This document shows positions 1 to 12,907 of a stretch of 64,000 nucleotides of DNA, in pieces. The translations under genes were made by a program, and so were the position numbers. The notes under the pieces were generated by a model. It was not told the DNA's origin. It made no database searches and was given only the letters and a program-made list of their open reading frames with translations. The first letter of the stretch is position 1; every line of letters starts with the position of its first letter. Source of the stretch: Zoogloea sp041908905 (GTDB lineage: Bacteria > Pseudomonadota > Gammaproteobacteria > Burkholderiales > Rhodocyclaceae); NCBI RefSeq assembly GCF_041908905.1, contig NZ_JAYREK010000013.1, positions 1-64,000 of the forward strand, given 5' to 3'.

Positions 1-681
1 CACCGGCGCGGGCGCCGGTACGGGCTTGGCGGCGGCTACGGGCGCCGGCGCGACGGCCGGCGCCGGCGCGACCGGCTTGGCCGGAGCCGCGGCGGGGGCG
101 GCCGCGGGCACCGCTGCGCTCGCAACGGCCGGCGCCGGCTTGGCGGCGGCGGGCGGAGTCGGGCGCACTGTCTTGCCGCCGACGCTCATCATCTCGCGGA
201 TCATCGCCAGCTTGCTCTGGGCGCCGACGTTGGACGAATCGAGGGCCAGCGCCTTGTCGTAGGCCTGGCTGGCGAGGCGGGCGTAGATGTCGCCGAGGTT
301 CTCGTGGGCCGTGGCGTAGCTCGGGTGGGTCCGGATCGCCATCTCGAGGGCGTTGCGGGCCTTGTCGTACTGGCGCTGCTGGGCGTAGAGCACGGCGAGG
401 TTGTTGTAGGGCTCGGGGAGCTCCGGGTAGTCCTCGGTCAGCTTCTGGAAGACGGCAACGGCTTCAGTGCCGCGGTTGAGCTCGGACAGGATCACCCCGC
501 GCAGGAAGCGCACCTGGGCGTCCCGGGGCTTGGAGGCGAGGAGCTGATCGGCCTTTTCGAGGGCCTGGCTCAGCTGACCCTGTTTGACGAGGGTTTGCAG
601 GTCCTGGATGGAGTCCGCCCGGACAGGGCTGCAGATCAGGCTCGCGAGGAGCAGGGTGGCGGCCAGAGCACGTTTTGACAT
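1..681 (-). CDS. TPR-repeat exported protein, C-terminus cut by window edge
   Basis: This reading frame is open from an ATG at 681 to the first base of the window, so the C-terminus is missing. The start MSKRALAATLLLASLICSP..ADS looks like a Sec signal peptide, which places the protein in the periplasm. After it come about 130 residues with TPR character, including the recognisable stretch PEPYNNLAVLYAQQRQYDKA followed by a second repeat containing AHENLGDIYA. From about residue 170 the protein becomes a low-complexity Ala/Pro/Lys/Val linker that continues to the window edge, so another domain may follow outside. TPR proteins act as scaffolds for protein contacts; no specific partner can be read here. 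It is divergent from cysS across 211 bases (682-892) in which I see no convincing promoter. Being an exported TPR protein is fairly sure; its role is unknown. Confidence 0.75.
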   Translation of the reverse strand, partial: MSKRALAATLLLASLICSPVRADSIQDLQTLVKQGQLSQALEKADQLLASKPRDAQVRFLRGVILSELNRGTEAVAVFQKLTEDYPELPEPYNNLAVLYAQQRQYDKARNALEMAIRTHPSYATAHENLGDIYARLASQAYDKALALDSSNVGAQSKLAMIREMMSVGGKTVRPTPPAAAKPAPAVASAAVPAAAPAAAPAKPVAPAPAVAPAPVAAAKPVPAPAPV

Positions 682-892
682 GTGATATGATTCGCCCGCG
701 TACCCGGGCACGCGGGGTTTGGGCTGGGTGGTTTGAGTACAAGCTTCGCATTTTATCAAGAAGCTCCGCTGCCGGCCATGAGTCACCCCTGTTTCTCCAC
801 TGGTCGACTTCCCGTCCTGGCCGTGCGCGCCCTCCCTCACATGTGGCCCGGGCGCTTCCCATTTTTCCTTCGGTTTCATTGCGGTCTTTCTC

Positions 893-2275
<1,383 letters not shown>

Positions 2276-2295
2276 GCGATCGCGTGACAAACGAA

Positions 2296-2320
2296 GGGGC
2301 GCTCGAGGGCGCCCCTTTTT
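2296..2320 (+). terminator. Intrinsic terminator of cysS
   Basis: GGGGCGC (2296-2302) pairs with GCGCCCC (2309-2315) around a six-base loop and is followed by five T residues. It lies 20 bases after the cysS stop codon. Confidence 0.9.
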
Positions 2321-2341
2321 CATTGTCTGCAGCCGGTTTGT

Positions 2342-3496
2342 TCAGCGCAGCACGCGGCCGTCACGCCCGAGCACGGTGAGGTCCACGAAGCGGGAGCCGT
2401 TGTGGCTGGCGGGGGTGTAGTTGATCTTGTAGCCGCCCAGGTCGAAGGGGGTGGTTTCGAGCACATTGACCAGCTTTTCGCGGGTGGCATCGCGGCCCAG
2501 CTTGCGCAGCGCTTCGGCCATCAGCTTGGCGTTGAGGAAGCCCTCGAGGCCGTAGTAGCTGTAGCGGGTGTGCTTGGCGAAGGCCTGCAGCGCCTTGTGA
2601 TATTCCCTCACCACCGGAACGGTGTCGTTCCAGGGGTAGGGCATGACCTGGGAGATGCCGACGCCGTGGGCGTCCTTGGCACCCATCTCGCCCACCAGCA
2701 GGTCGGCGCCGATCGGCGACAGGGTGGCGAACTGGGGCATCTGCCCGGCCTTGCGCATCTGGCGGATGAATTCGGCGGTGGGCTTGTAGAGGGTCACCAT
2801 GATGACCGCCTGGGGGTCGCCCTTGGCGATCTGCGCGACGGCCGCCTCGACCTGCAGCGAATTGCGTTCGACGCTGCCTTCGGCGACCGGCTTGAGCTTG
2901 TGCCGGGCGAGGGCCGCGGCGACCCCGTCCTTGCCGGATTTGCCGAAGCCGTCGTTCTGGTAGAACACCGCGATGTTGGTGATCCCCAGCGCGACCATGT
3001 GGTTGACGATGGCTTCGGTCTCGTCGGCGTAGCTCGCCCGCAGGTGGAACATGTAGCGATTGACCGGGCTGCGCAGGGTGCTGGAGCCGCTGATGGTGCC
3101 GACGAGCGGCACCTTGGCCTCCGAGAACACCTTCATGGCCTCTGCGGTGGGGGAGGAGCCATAGTAGGCCATCAGCGCGAAGACCTTGTTCTCTTCGATC
3201 AGCTTGCGGGTGTTCGCAACCGTCTTGTCGGTCTCGTAGCCGTCGTCGAGGGTGATGAGTTCGACCTTCTTGCCGTTGATGCCACCGGCGCCGTTGAGCT
3301 GGGCGAAGTAGGCGAGGGCGCCTTCGCGCAGCTCCTTGCCATAGGCCCCGTTGGGGCCGGTGAATGGCGCCGACATGCCCAGCGTGATGGTGTTGTCGCC
3401 AATCCCGGGGTCGGCCGCCCGTGCGGCGGGGGCAGAGCTTAAAAGCAGGCCGGCTCCGGCAAGCGCCAGCAACTTCTTGAGGGTGTGGATGCGCAT
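2342..3496 (-). CDS. Periplasmic substrate-binding protein, branched-chain amino acid ABC type (LivJ/LivK-like)
   Basis: A 384-residue exported receptor of the Peripla_BP_6 family, which delivers branched-chain amino acids, amides, urea or aromatic acids to ABC importers. The N-terminus MRIHTLKKLLALAGAGLLL followed by SSAPAARA-AD is a clear Sec signal peptide. The mature protein starts with DNTITLGMSAPFTGPNGAYG, the family hallmark, and carries the typical hinge-region segments GGINGKKVELITLDDGYET and YFAQLNGAG. No permease or ATPase genes lie next to it, so it is an orphan receptor that must share a transporter encoded elsewhere. It sits downstream of dnaJ on the same strand but is separated by a hairpin, so it is probably transcribed separately. 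The substrate cannot be assigned from sequence. Confidence 0.9.
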   Translation of the reverse strand: MRIHTLKKLLALAGAGLLLSSAPAARAADPGIGDNTITLGMSAPFTGPNGAYGKELREGALAYFAQLNGAGGINGKKVELITLDDGYETDKTVANTRKLIEENKVFALMAYYGSSPTAEAMKVFSEAKVPLVGTISGSSTLRSPVNRYMFHLRASYADETEAIVNHMVALGITNIAVFYQNDGFGKSGKDGVAAALARHKLKPVAEGSVERNSLQVEAAVAQIAKGDPQAVIMVTLYKPTAEFIRQMRKAGQMPQFATLSPIGADLLVGEMGAKDAHGVGISQVMPYPWNDTVPVVREYHKALQAFAKHTRYSYYGLEGFLNAKLMAEALRKLGRDATREKLVNVLETTPFDLGGYKINYTPASHNGSRFVDLTVLGRDGRVLR

Positions 3497-3571
3497 GGAC
3501 GTTATTGTTCTGGGTGATGAAGGGGCAAACGTCGTCGAGTATAAGTGAAAGAAACTTGTTGGGGATAAAGC

Positions 3572-3602
3572 AAAGGCCGGCGTCGTGATGACGTCGGCCT
3601 TT
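3572..3602 (-). terminator. Hairpin downstream of dnaJ
   Basis: AAAGGCCGGCGTC (3572-3584) pairs with GACGTCGGCCTTT (3590-3602), with one mismatch. The minus-strand transcript after it is only moderately T-rich, so termination of dnaJ is likely but not certain. Confidence 0.6.
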
Positions 3603-3637
3603 GTCGTGACAATGTTGGCGGATGGGTACGCGAGGGC

Positions 3638-4759
3638 TCAGCCGCTGAAGAAATCCTTGACCTTGTCCATCCAGGATTTCGCCTTCGGATTGTGACGTTC
3701 GGCATTGCTCGAGGCGATATCCTCGAACTCGCGCAGGAGTTCCTTCTGCCGTTCGGTGAGCTTGACCGGGGTCTCGACCACCACGTGCACCATCAGGTCG
3801 CCGGGGGCGTGGGTGCGCACGTTGCGGATGCCCTTGCCGCGCAGGCGGAAGACCTTGGCGCTCTGGGTTTCCGGCGGGATGCGGATGTTCGCTGCGCCGT
3901 CGAGGGTCGGGATCTCGATCTCGCCGCCGAGGGCCGCGGTGGTGAAGCTGATCGGCATCTCGCAGTGGAGATCGTCGCCATCCCGCTGGAAGACCGGGTG
4001 CTGCTTGATGTGGATCTCCACGTACAGGTCGCCGGCGGGGCCGCCATTGACGCCCGGCTCTCCGTGGCCGCCATGGCGCAGGCGCATGCCGTCGTCGATG
4101 CCGGCGGGGATCTTCACCTCGAGGGTCTTCTGGCGCTTGACGCGGCCGGCGCCGCCGCAGCTGGTGCAGGGCTCGGGGATGATGCGACCGCTGCCGTGGC
4201 ACTTCGGGCAGGTCTGCTGGATCGAGAAGAAACCCTGCTGGATGCGCACCTGGCCCGCGCCGCCGCAGGTGGGGCAGGTCTTGGGCTGGGTGCCGGGTTT
4301 GGCGCCGCTGCCGTGGCAGCTGCCGCACTCTTCCTGGGCGGGGATGCGGATGGTTTTTTCGGCGCCGCGGGCCGCTTCCTCGAGGGTGATCTCGAGGTTG
4401 TAGCGCAGGTCGGCGCCGCGATAGACGTTGGAGCGTCCGCGCCCGCCGCCACCGCCGAAGATGTCGCCGAAGATGTCGCCGAAGGCGTCGGCGAAGCCGT
4501 CGAAGCCCTGGCCGCCGCCACCGCCCATCTGCGGGTTGACGCCGTCGTGGCCGTAGCGGTCGTAGGCGGCGCGCTTGTTGGCGTCGGTGAGGATCTCGTA
4601 GGCCTCCTTGGCCTCCTTGAACTTCTCCTCGGCGTCCTTGTTGTCCGGATTGCGGTCCGGGTGGTACTTCATGGCCAGCTTGCGGTAGGCCTTCTTCAGT
4701 TCGTCCTCGGAGGCGTCGCGATTGACGCCGAGGACTTCGTATAGATCCCGTTTCGCCAT
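3638..4759 (-). CDS. dnaJ: Chaperone DnaJ (Hsp40)
   Basis: DnaJ delivers unfolded clients to DnaK and stimulates its ATPase. At 373 residues it is a full-length class I Hsp40. The J-domain is at the N-terminus with the invariant HPD in KYHPDRNPDNKDAEEKF. It is followed by a Gly/Phe-rich linker and four CxxCxGxG zinc-finger repeats (CGSCHGSG, CPTCGGAG, CPKCHGSG, CTSCGGAG), then the C-terminal client-binding domain. The start at 4759 gives the canonical MAKRDLYEVLGV. It follows dnaK by 111 bases on the same strand, with a long hairpin between them, so it is probably co-transcribed with reduced read-through. Confidence 0.99.
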   Translation of the reverse strand: MAKRDLYEVLGVNRDASEDELKKAYRKLAMKYHPDRNPDNKDAEEKFKEAKEAYEILTDANKRAAYDRYGHDGVNPQMGGGGGQGFDGFADAFGDIFGDIFGGGGGRGRSNVYRGADLRYNLEITLEEAARGAEKTIRIPAQEECGSCHGSGAKPGTQPKTCPTCGGAGQVRIQQGFFSIQQTCPKCHGSGRIIPEPCTSCGGAGRVKRQKTLEVKIPAGIDDGMRLRHGGHGEPGVNGGPAGDLYVEIHIKQHPVFQRDGDDLHCEMPISFTTAALGGEIEIPTLDGAANIRIPPETQSAKVFRLRGKGIRNVRTHAPGDLMVHVVVETPVKLTERQKELLREFEDIASSNAERHNPKAKSWMDKVKDFFSG

Positions 4760-4788
4760 GTTTGGGTGCTCTGGCTTTCTTGCGTAAA

Positions 4789-4830
4789 GGCCGAGCCGAG
4801 CGGCGCGCGAGGCGCCGGCATGGCTCGGCC
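4789..4830 (-). terminator. Long GC hairpin between dnaK and dnaJ
   Basis: GGCCGAGCC (4789-4797) pairs with GGCTCGGCC (4822-4830), with a further GGCGC/GCGCC pairing inside. On the minus strand it is followed by a short TTTACG, so it could be a partial terminator or an mRNA-stabilising structure that sets the DnaK:DnaJ ratio. The function is inferred. Confidence 0.5.
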
Positions 4831-4870
4831 GGGTCTGTCGGGGGCCCTCAGGCCGGACAGGCTGGGTTGC

Positions 4871-6802
<1,932 letters not shown>

Positions 6803-6871
6803 GAGTTTTCCTTAAATTCGAATTCTGTGTGATAGGGGCCCGATTGGGTCGGAAACCCCTGCTTGCTGGCT

Positions 6872-6900
6872 AATATGGGGACGGGCCGCCGGGTTTCAAG
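6872..6900 (-). promoter_or_regulatory. Sigma-32 heat-shock promoter for dnaK
   Basis: Read on the minus strand, CTTGAAA (6900-6894) and CCCCATATT (6880-6872) are separated by 13 bases. This agrees closely with the E. coli RpoH consensus CTTGAAA-N(11-16)-CCCCAT. The -35 box overlaps the last codons and stop of grpE. Confidence 0.85.
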
Positions 6901-7477
6901 CAGCGGATTTGGCTTTCGAGACGACCACCAGCGCCGGGCGCAGGGTGCGCTCGTGGAGCAGGTAGCCCTTCTGCAGCACGGTGATCACGGTGTTGGGCTC
7001 GCCGTCGGCTTCGACGGCGCTGATGGCCTGGTGCTTGTTGGGGTCGAATTTTTCGCCGATGGGGTTGACCTCGGTGAGGCTGGCGCCCTGGAAGGCGGAG
7101 ACGAGCTGCTTGAGGGTCAGCTCGACGCCCTGCCGCAGGCTGTCGACGGTGTTCTCGGCGGCCAGGGCGGCCTCCAGGCTGTCCTTCACCGGCAGCATCG
7201 CCTGGGCGAACTTGTCGGCGGCAAACTTGCCGGCCTTGGCGATGTCGTCCTGGGCACGGCGGCGGACGTTCTCGGTTTCGGCCTTCGCGCGCAGCCAGGC
7301 GTCGTGGTGTTCGGCGGCCTTCAGCTCGGCCTGGCGGAGCTGCTCGACGAGGCTGGGCATGCTGTCGCCGGCGGCTTCCTCGGTGGCGGGGGCTTCGGCG
7401 GCGGCGTTGGCGACGTTCTCCACGAGCTCCGGCGCGGCTTGTTCGGCGGGGCTCGGAGGGGTGTTCTGGTCTTGCAT
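6896..7477 (-). CDS. grpE: Nucleotide exchange factor GrpE
   Basis: GrpE releases ADP from DnaK during the chaperone cycle. The frame is open further upstream, but the ATG at 7477 is chosen because AAGGAG lies just before it. It gives a 193-residue protein starting MQDQNTPPSPAEQ, typical in length. The acidic Ala/Glu-rich N-terminus leads into a long coiled-coil helix (QAELKAAEHHDAWLRAKAE) containing ENVRRRAQDDIAKAGKFA. The C-terminal beta domain holds NPIGEKFDPNKHQAISAVE and VLQKGYLLHERTLRPALVVV. It is the first gene of the grpE-dnaK-dnaJ cluster and is preceded by its own sigma-32 promoter. Confidence 0.97.
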   Translation of the reverse strand: MQDQNTPPSPAEQAAPELVENVANAAAEAPATEEAAGDSMPSLVEQLRQAELKAAEHHDAWLRAKAETENVRRRAQDDIAKAGKFAADKFAQAMLPVKDSLEAALAAENTVDSLRQGVELTLKQLVSAFQGASLTEVNPIGEKFDPNKHQAISAVEADGEPNTVITVLQKGYLLHERTLRPALVVVSKAKSAA

Positions 7478-7507
7478 GGGTAACGGCTCCTTTTTTCGAT
7501 TTGCCTG

Positions 7508-7535
7508 ATCTGGGGGCTCGGATGAAGTTTTCAAG
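7508..7535 (-). promoter_or_regulatory. Sigma-32 heat-shock promoter for grpE
   Basis: On the minus strand CTTGAAA (7535-7529) is followed after 12 bases by CCCCCAGAT (7516-7508), a good match to the RpoH consensus. It lies about 30 bases upstream of the grpE start codon. Confidence 0.75.
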
Positions 7536-7622
7536 GGGTGGGCTGCATGTAGTCGCTGAAAATAGCTGCCAGGTGTGTAAAATCTAGATCCCCGGAGCAT
7601 TGCGGGGGCATCTTTACGGACA

Positions 7623-9002
<1,380 letters not shown>

Positions 9003-9055
9003 CGGGCCCGGGGCAAGCCCCCGGAGCGCGCGTCGTTGCCTTGTTTTGTTTACCT

Positions 9056-9499
9056 TCAGCGACCGCCCAGGTGGGCGAGGGCCCAGCGCTGGATGTCTTC
9101 GGCGCCCATCGCGCCGGCCTGGCGTGCCAGCTCCCTTCCCTGGTGCAGCAGGATCAGGGTCGGGATGCTGCGTATGCCGAAGCGGGCTGCCAGGGCCTGC
9201 TCTTCTTCGGTATTGACCTTGCCCAGGCGCATCCGCGGCTCCAGCGCGCGAGCCGCGGCGTCGAAGGCGGGCGCCATGCTGCGGCACGGGCCGCACCAGG
9301 GCGCCCAGAAATCCACCAGCAGCGGGAGGTCGCTCCGCTGCGCGTGGGCGCCGAAGTTGCTTTCCGTCAGATGAACCGGCGCGCCGGCAAACAGCCCTGC
9401 CTTGCATCGCCCGCAATGGCCGCCGTCGTTCAGGCGGTCGGCGGGAACCCGGTTTAGCGCGGCGCAGTGAGGGCAGGGGATCAACAACGATTCGCTCAT
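9056..9499 (-). CDS. trxC: Thioredoxin 2 (TrxC) with N-terminal zinc finger
   Basis: A 147-residue thioredoxin of the TrxC type, a cytoplasmic disulfide reductase linked to oxidative stress. Two CxxC pairs at the N-terminus (CPHC and CGRC) form the zinc-binding module that separates Trx2 from Trx1. The thioredoxin domain follows with LLVDFWAPWCGPCRSMAP, where WCGPC is the active site, and the cis-proline segment RSIPTLILLHQGRE. The frame extends to a GTG at 9529, but the ATG at 9499 gives the family start MSESLLIPCPHC. It is convergent with the kinase gene. Confidence 0.95.
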   Translation of the reverse strand: MSESLLIPCPHCAALNRVPADRLNDGGHCGRCKAGLFAGAPVHLTESNFGAHAQRSDLPLLVDFWAPWCGPCRSMAPAFDAAARALEPRMRLGKVNTEEEQALAARFGIRSIPTLILLHQGRELARQAGAMGAEDIQRWALAHLGGR

Positions 9500-9702
9500 G
9501 GCGGTGATCTCTGGAGTTTTGGTTGCCACTTGTACATGGGGCTGCTGTCGCGGATTTCAACCCTGGATCTGTTATGCCATGGGGGTTGTCGTCCCCCTGG
9601 AAAGGTCAGCGCTGCGCGCTTCCTGCGCTAAAGTTCTGCCCGATTTGGCCGAAACCACACCTGTGCCGCGATTGTCGCAGCGGCGTCGATAGGAGGTGGC
9701 CT

Positions 9703-10227
9703 GTGAGCCGAGGCAGTACTTATGGAATCAGTCGTGTCGATAACGAGACGAGCCGCACTCACGGTTGGCTGGTGACCATCCAGCGCAGGGGCGTGATCTA
9801 CCGCAAGCATTTCAGTGATGGCGTGTTCGGGGGCAAGCAGCGCTCCTTTGCAGCGGCAAAGGCGTATCGCGACGAAATCATTGCCGCCCACCCGCCCTTG
9901 TCGATGCAGGAGTATTCGAACATCGTCAAGAAGAACAACCGGTCGGGGGTGGTGGGCGTTTGCCGCTATTGCGCCTCCGAGACCCGCGACCTGCCCGAAG
10001 AGAAGCAGCGCTGGTTCTGGGTGGCCTCGTGGCCGCTGCCCGACGGCCGGCGCAAGCGCGTGAAGTTTTCGGTGAAGAAGTACGGCGAGGAGGGCGCCTT
10101 CCAGATGGCGATGGACGCTCGGGCGGCCGCCCTCGGCAAGCTGGTCGGGGCCTTCGACCCGGGTGCCGTGCGGCGCAAGTCGAGCCGCCGCCGCCCCGCC
10201 GCCGCCGCGGCGCCGACGGCGGGCTGA
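9703..10227 (+). CDS. AP2-domain-containing DNA-binding protein
   Basis: A 174-residue basic protein. The frame is open from 9523, but the GTG at 9703 is chosen because a full AGGAGGT (9691-9697) precedes it at good spacing. Two AP2-like units are visible. The first is around YGISRVDNETSRTHGWLVTI with RKHFSDGVFGGKQRSFAAAK. The second begins SGVVGVCRYC, continues WFWVASWPLPDGRRKRVKFS and VKKYGEEGAFQMAMDAR, and is the better match to the bacterial AP2/ERF family. The tail is Arg/Ala/Pro-rich. AP2 folds bind DNA in plant ERF factors and in HNH homing endonucleases; no nuclease motif is present here. A DNA-binding role is inferred and the target is unknown. Confidence 0.8.
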   Translation: MSRGSTYGISRVDNETSRTHGWLVTIQRRGVIYRKHFSDGVFGGKQRSFAAAKAYRDEIIAAHPPLSMQEYSNIVKKNNRSGVVGVCRYCASETRDLPEEKQRWFWVASWPLPDGRRKRVKFSVKKYGEEGAFQMAMDARAAALGKLVGAFDPGAVRRKSSRRRPAAAAAPTAG

Positions 10228-10242
10228 GCTTTCGCGGGCGGG

Positions 10243-10590
10243 TCAGTCGTCCCTGTCCGACAGGGCGAGGCTGACCAGCCAGGTCAACAGGCTGTACAAG
10301 AGGGCGCCCCAGAAGGCCGTCCAGAAATCCGGGACGACAAAGCCCGCCACCAGCCCGGATACCGCCCAGAACATTAGGGCGTTGATCACCAGGGTGAACA
10401 GCCCCAGGGTCAGCAGGGTGATCGGCAGCGTGACGAGCACCAGCACCGGCCGGATGATGGCATTCACGAAGCCCAGCAGCAGGGCGCTGATCAGCGCGGC
10501 GGCGTAGCCGTCCACCCGGATCTCCGTCAGCACCTCCGGGACCAGCATCAGGGCTACCGCGTTCAGGGCCCAGCGCAGAAGCAGTTTCAT
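10243..10590 (-). CDS. Small four-helix membrane protein, YvlD / phage-holin-4 superfamily
   Basis: A 115-residue, strongly hydrophobic protein with four predicted membrane helices, beginning MKLLLRWALNAVALMLVPEV. The signature GFVNAIIRPVLVLVTLPITL followed by LTLGLFTLVINALMFW is characteristic of the PF04020 family (YvlD; also called mycobacterial four-TMS phage holin). Despite the name, chromosomal members are not phage genes and their role is poorly defined. It lies 44 bases downstream of hemH on the same strand and is probably co-transcribed with it. It is convergent with the AP2 gene. Confidence 0.9.
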   Translation of the reverse strand: MKLLLRWALNAVALMLVPEVLTEIRVDGYAAALISALLLGFVNAIIRPVLVLVTLPITLLTLGLFTLVINALMFWAVSGLVAGFVVPDFWTAFWGALLYSLLTWLVSLALSDRDD

Positions 10591-10634
10591 TTCCGATTTT
10601 CCCAGTGGCGGGCCGGCGTCGGCCCGTGTGGCGT

Positions 10635-11732
10635 TCAGGCCTTGGCGCCCAGGGCGCGGGCGAGGCTCGCCTGGTGGGCCAGGCTGGCGGTGTCGGGCTT
10701 GGGTGTCTCCAGCCAGCTGCCGAGGTGCTTCAGCGACAGGGTGGTGAGCGCCTCGATCCACGCCTGGTCTTCGTTCAGGCAAGGGATGTAGCCGAACTGC
10801 CTGCCCCCCGCGTGCAGGAAGGCTTCGCGGCATTCCATGTTGATTTCTTCCAGGGTCTCCAGGCAGTCCGAGACGAAACCCGGGCACATCACATCCACTG
10901 ATCCGACTCCTTCCCGGCCCAGGGCCTCGAGGGTGGGCTGGGTGTAGGGCTTGAGCCATTCGGCCTTGCCGAAGCGCGACTGGAAGCTGACGATCAGCCG
11001 TTCGCGGGGCAGCTTGAGCGCCTCGCCGAGCAGGCGCGCGGTCTTGTAGCACTCGCAGTGGTAGGGGTCGCCCAGGTCGAGGGAGCGGCGCGGAATGCCG
11101 TGGAAGCTCAGCACCAGCTTGTCGGCCTGGCCGTTGCGCTGCCAGTGGGCGCGCACGCTGGCGGCGAGGGCTTCGATGTAGCCCGGGTCGTCGCCAAAAC
11201 TGCGCACGTAGCGGATTTCGGGCAGGTTGCGCCAGTGGCGAAGGCAGTCGGCAACCTCGTCGATGACCGTCGCGGTGGTGCTGGCGGCGTACTGGGGATA
11301 CAGCGGGACGACCAGGATGCGCGTGCAGCCGGCGGCGCGCATGGCGTCGAGCTGGCTGCGGATCGAGGGCTGGCCGTAGCGCATCGCCCAGCTCACGTGG
11401 AGGTCGCGCTGGCCGGCATTGGCCAGGAAGCCGGCCAGCAGTTTGGCCTGCTTTTCGGTATGGACCTTGAGGGGTGAGCCCTCGTCGGTCCATACGCTGG
11501 CGTATTTCTGGGCCGACTTGGCCGGTCGGGTGCGCAGGATGATGCCGTTGAGGATCAGCCACCAGATCGGCTTGGGAATCTCGACGACCCGCGGGTCGGA
11601 CAGGAACTGCTTGAGATAAGGGCGCAGCGCGGCGGCGGTCGGCGCGGCGGGCGTGCCGAGATTCACCAGCAGGACGCCCGTGCGGGGCGCCTGGCCATGG
11701 GTATAGGCTGGCTCCTGCCAGTATTGGGGCAT
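10635..11732 (-). CDS. hemH: Ferrochelatase
   Basis: HemH inserts Fe2+ into protoporphyrin IX, the last step of protoheme synthesis. The 365-residue protein has the N-terminal GVLLVNLGTPAAPTAAALRP, the active-site motif LSFHGIPRRSLDLGDPY with the catalytic His in SFHG, and the C-terminal MCPGFVSDCLETLEEI with the conserved acidic cluster. The length and motifs are typical of proteobacterial enzymes. It lies 15 bases downstream of hrcA on the same strand, an arrangement common in betaproteobacteria. The heme supply is consistent with the cytochrome and respiratory genes in this window. Confidence 0.98.
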   Translation of the reverse strand: MPQYWQEPAYTHGQAPRTGVLLVNLGTPAAPTAAALRPYLKQFLSDPRVVEIPKPIWWLILNGIILRTRPAKSAQKYASVWTDEGSPLKVHTEKQAKLLAGFLANAGQRDLHVSWAMRYGQPSIRSQLDAMRAAGCTRILVVPLYPQYAASTTATVIDEVADCLRHWRNLPEIRYVRSFGDDPGYIEALAASVRAHWQRNGQADKLVLSFHGIPRRSLDLGDPYHCECYKTARLLGEALKLPRERLIVSFQSRFGKAEWLKPYTQPTLEALGREGVGSVDVMCPGFVSDCLETLEEINMECREAFLHAGGRQFGYIPCLNEDQAWIEALTTLSLKHLGSWLETPKPDTASLAHQASLARALGAKA

Positions 11733-11747
11733 GGGGTGGGCTTTCTT

Positions 11748-12776
11748 TCAGTTGTGGCCCGAGAGGGCGCTGGTGAGGAGGCGGGCGGTGACGTCGACGA
11801 TGGGGATCACCCGCTCGTAGGCCATGCGGGTCGGGCCGATGACGCCCACCGAGCCGACGAGCTGGCCGTCCACCTCGTAGGGGGCGGTGATCACGCTGCA
11901 GTCGTCGAGGGGGCTGAGGCCGCTTTCGCCGCCGATGAAGATCTGCACGCCCTGGGCGCGGTTGGAGATGTCGAGCAGCTGCATGAGCCCGGTCTTCTGC
12001 TCGAAGAGCTTGAACAGCTCCCGCAGGCGGGCCATGTTGGAGGAGAGGTCCTCGGCGTCGAGCAGGTTGGTTTCGCCGGAGATCACGTAGGTTTCCTGGG
12101 TTTCCTCGAGGACTTCGCTGCCGGCCTCGACAGCGGCGCTCATCAGCTCGGTCATGTCGGAGCGGAGCTGCTTGAGCTCGTCCTGGATGCGGGTGCGGAT
12201 CTCGGTGAAGGCCAGCCCGGCGAAGTGCTGGTTGAGGTAGTTGGCGGCGGTGACCAGCTCGGACGGGCTGTAGGCACGCTTGGTGAACAGGATGCGGTTC
12301 TGCACGTCGCCGGCCGTGGTGACGAGGATCAGCAGGATGCGGGTGTCGGACAGGCTGACGAACTCGATCTGGCGGATCTTCAGGGCGTCCTGGCGGGGCG
12401 AGACCACCACGCCGGCGAAATGGGTGAGACCCGACAGCAGCTGCGAGGCCGCGTTGATGACCCGCTGGGGTTCGCCGGGCTGGATCTGGCCCTGGATCGC
12501 CTCGAGCTGACCCACGCCGATCGGCTGCACGGTGAGCAGGCTGTCCACGAAGAAGCGGTAGCCGCGGGCCGTGGGGACGCGGCCGGCCGAGGTGTGCGGG
12601 CTGGTGATGAAGCCGAGTTCCTCGAGGTCCGACATCACGTTGCGCACCGTGGCCGGCGACAGGTTGAGGCCGGAGTGGCGCGACAGGGCGCGCGAACCCA
12701 CGGGCTGGCCTTCGGCGATGTAATGCTCCACCAGCGACTTGAGGAGGATTTGCGAACGTTGGTCGAGTTGGGTCAT
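11748..12776 (-). CDS. hrcA: Heat-inducible transcription repressor HrcA
   Basis: HrcA represses class I heat-shock genes by binding CIRCE inverted repeats, with GroEL as its corepressor. The 342-residue protein has an N-terminal winged-helix domain (QRSQILLKSLVEHYIAEGQ), the conserved SPATVRNVMSDLEELGFI, and SAGRVPTARGYRFFVD. The C-terminal GAF-like region includes GVIGPTRMAYERVIPIVD. I found no CIRCE element upstream of grpE, dnaK or dnaJ, which have sigma-32 promoters, so its target (probably groESL) lies outside this window. The gene is divergent from nadK. Confidence 0.97.
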   Translation of the reverse strand: MTQLDQRSQILLKSLVEHYIAEGQPVGSRALSRHSGLNLSPATVRNVMSDLEELGFITSPHTSAGRVPTARGYRFFVDSLLTVQPIGVGQLEAIQGQIQPGEPQRVINAASQLLSGLTHFAGVVVSPRQDALKIRQIEFVSLSDTRILLILVTTAGDVQNRILFTKRAYSPSELVTAANYLNQHFAGLAFTEIRTRIQDELKQLRSDMTELMSAAVEAGSEVLEETQETYVISGETNLLDAEDLSSNMARLRELFKLFEQKTGLMQLLDISNRAQGVQIFIGGESGLSPLDDCSVITAPYEVDGQLVGSVGVIGPTRMAYERVIPIVDVTARLLTSALSGHN

Positions 12777-12907
12777 GGCTGCGGATTCTGAGACTCGCAG
12801 GGATTCTAAGGAAGCGCGGCGGTCATGAGAAGCCGGGGCTGCGCGCCGCCGTAGCGGATTCGTCGGCCGCGCTGCGAGGCGTCCGCATAATGTGGTTTAA
12901 TCGTTCC

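Noticed and set aside
1..180. GC-rich repetitive DNA at the left edge that looks like a tandem repeat
   Set aside because: In the minus-strand TPR gene it encodes an Ala/Pro/Lys/Val linker. The repetition comes from low-complexity protein, not a DNA repeat element.
10243..10590. Holin-like gene taken as a sign of prophage
   Set aside because: The PF04020 family is common in chromosomes, there are no other phage genes near, and it follows hemH closely.
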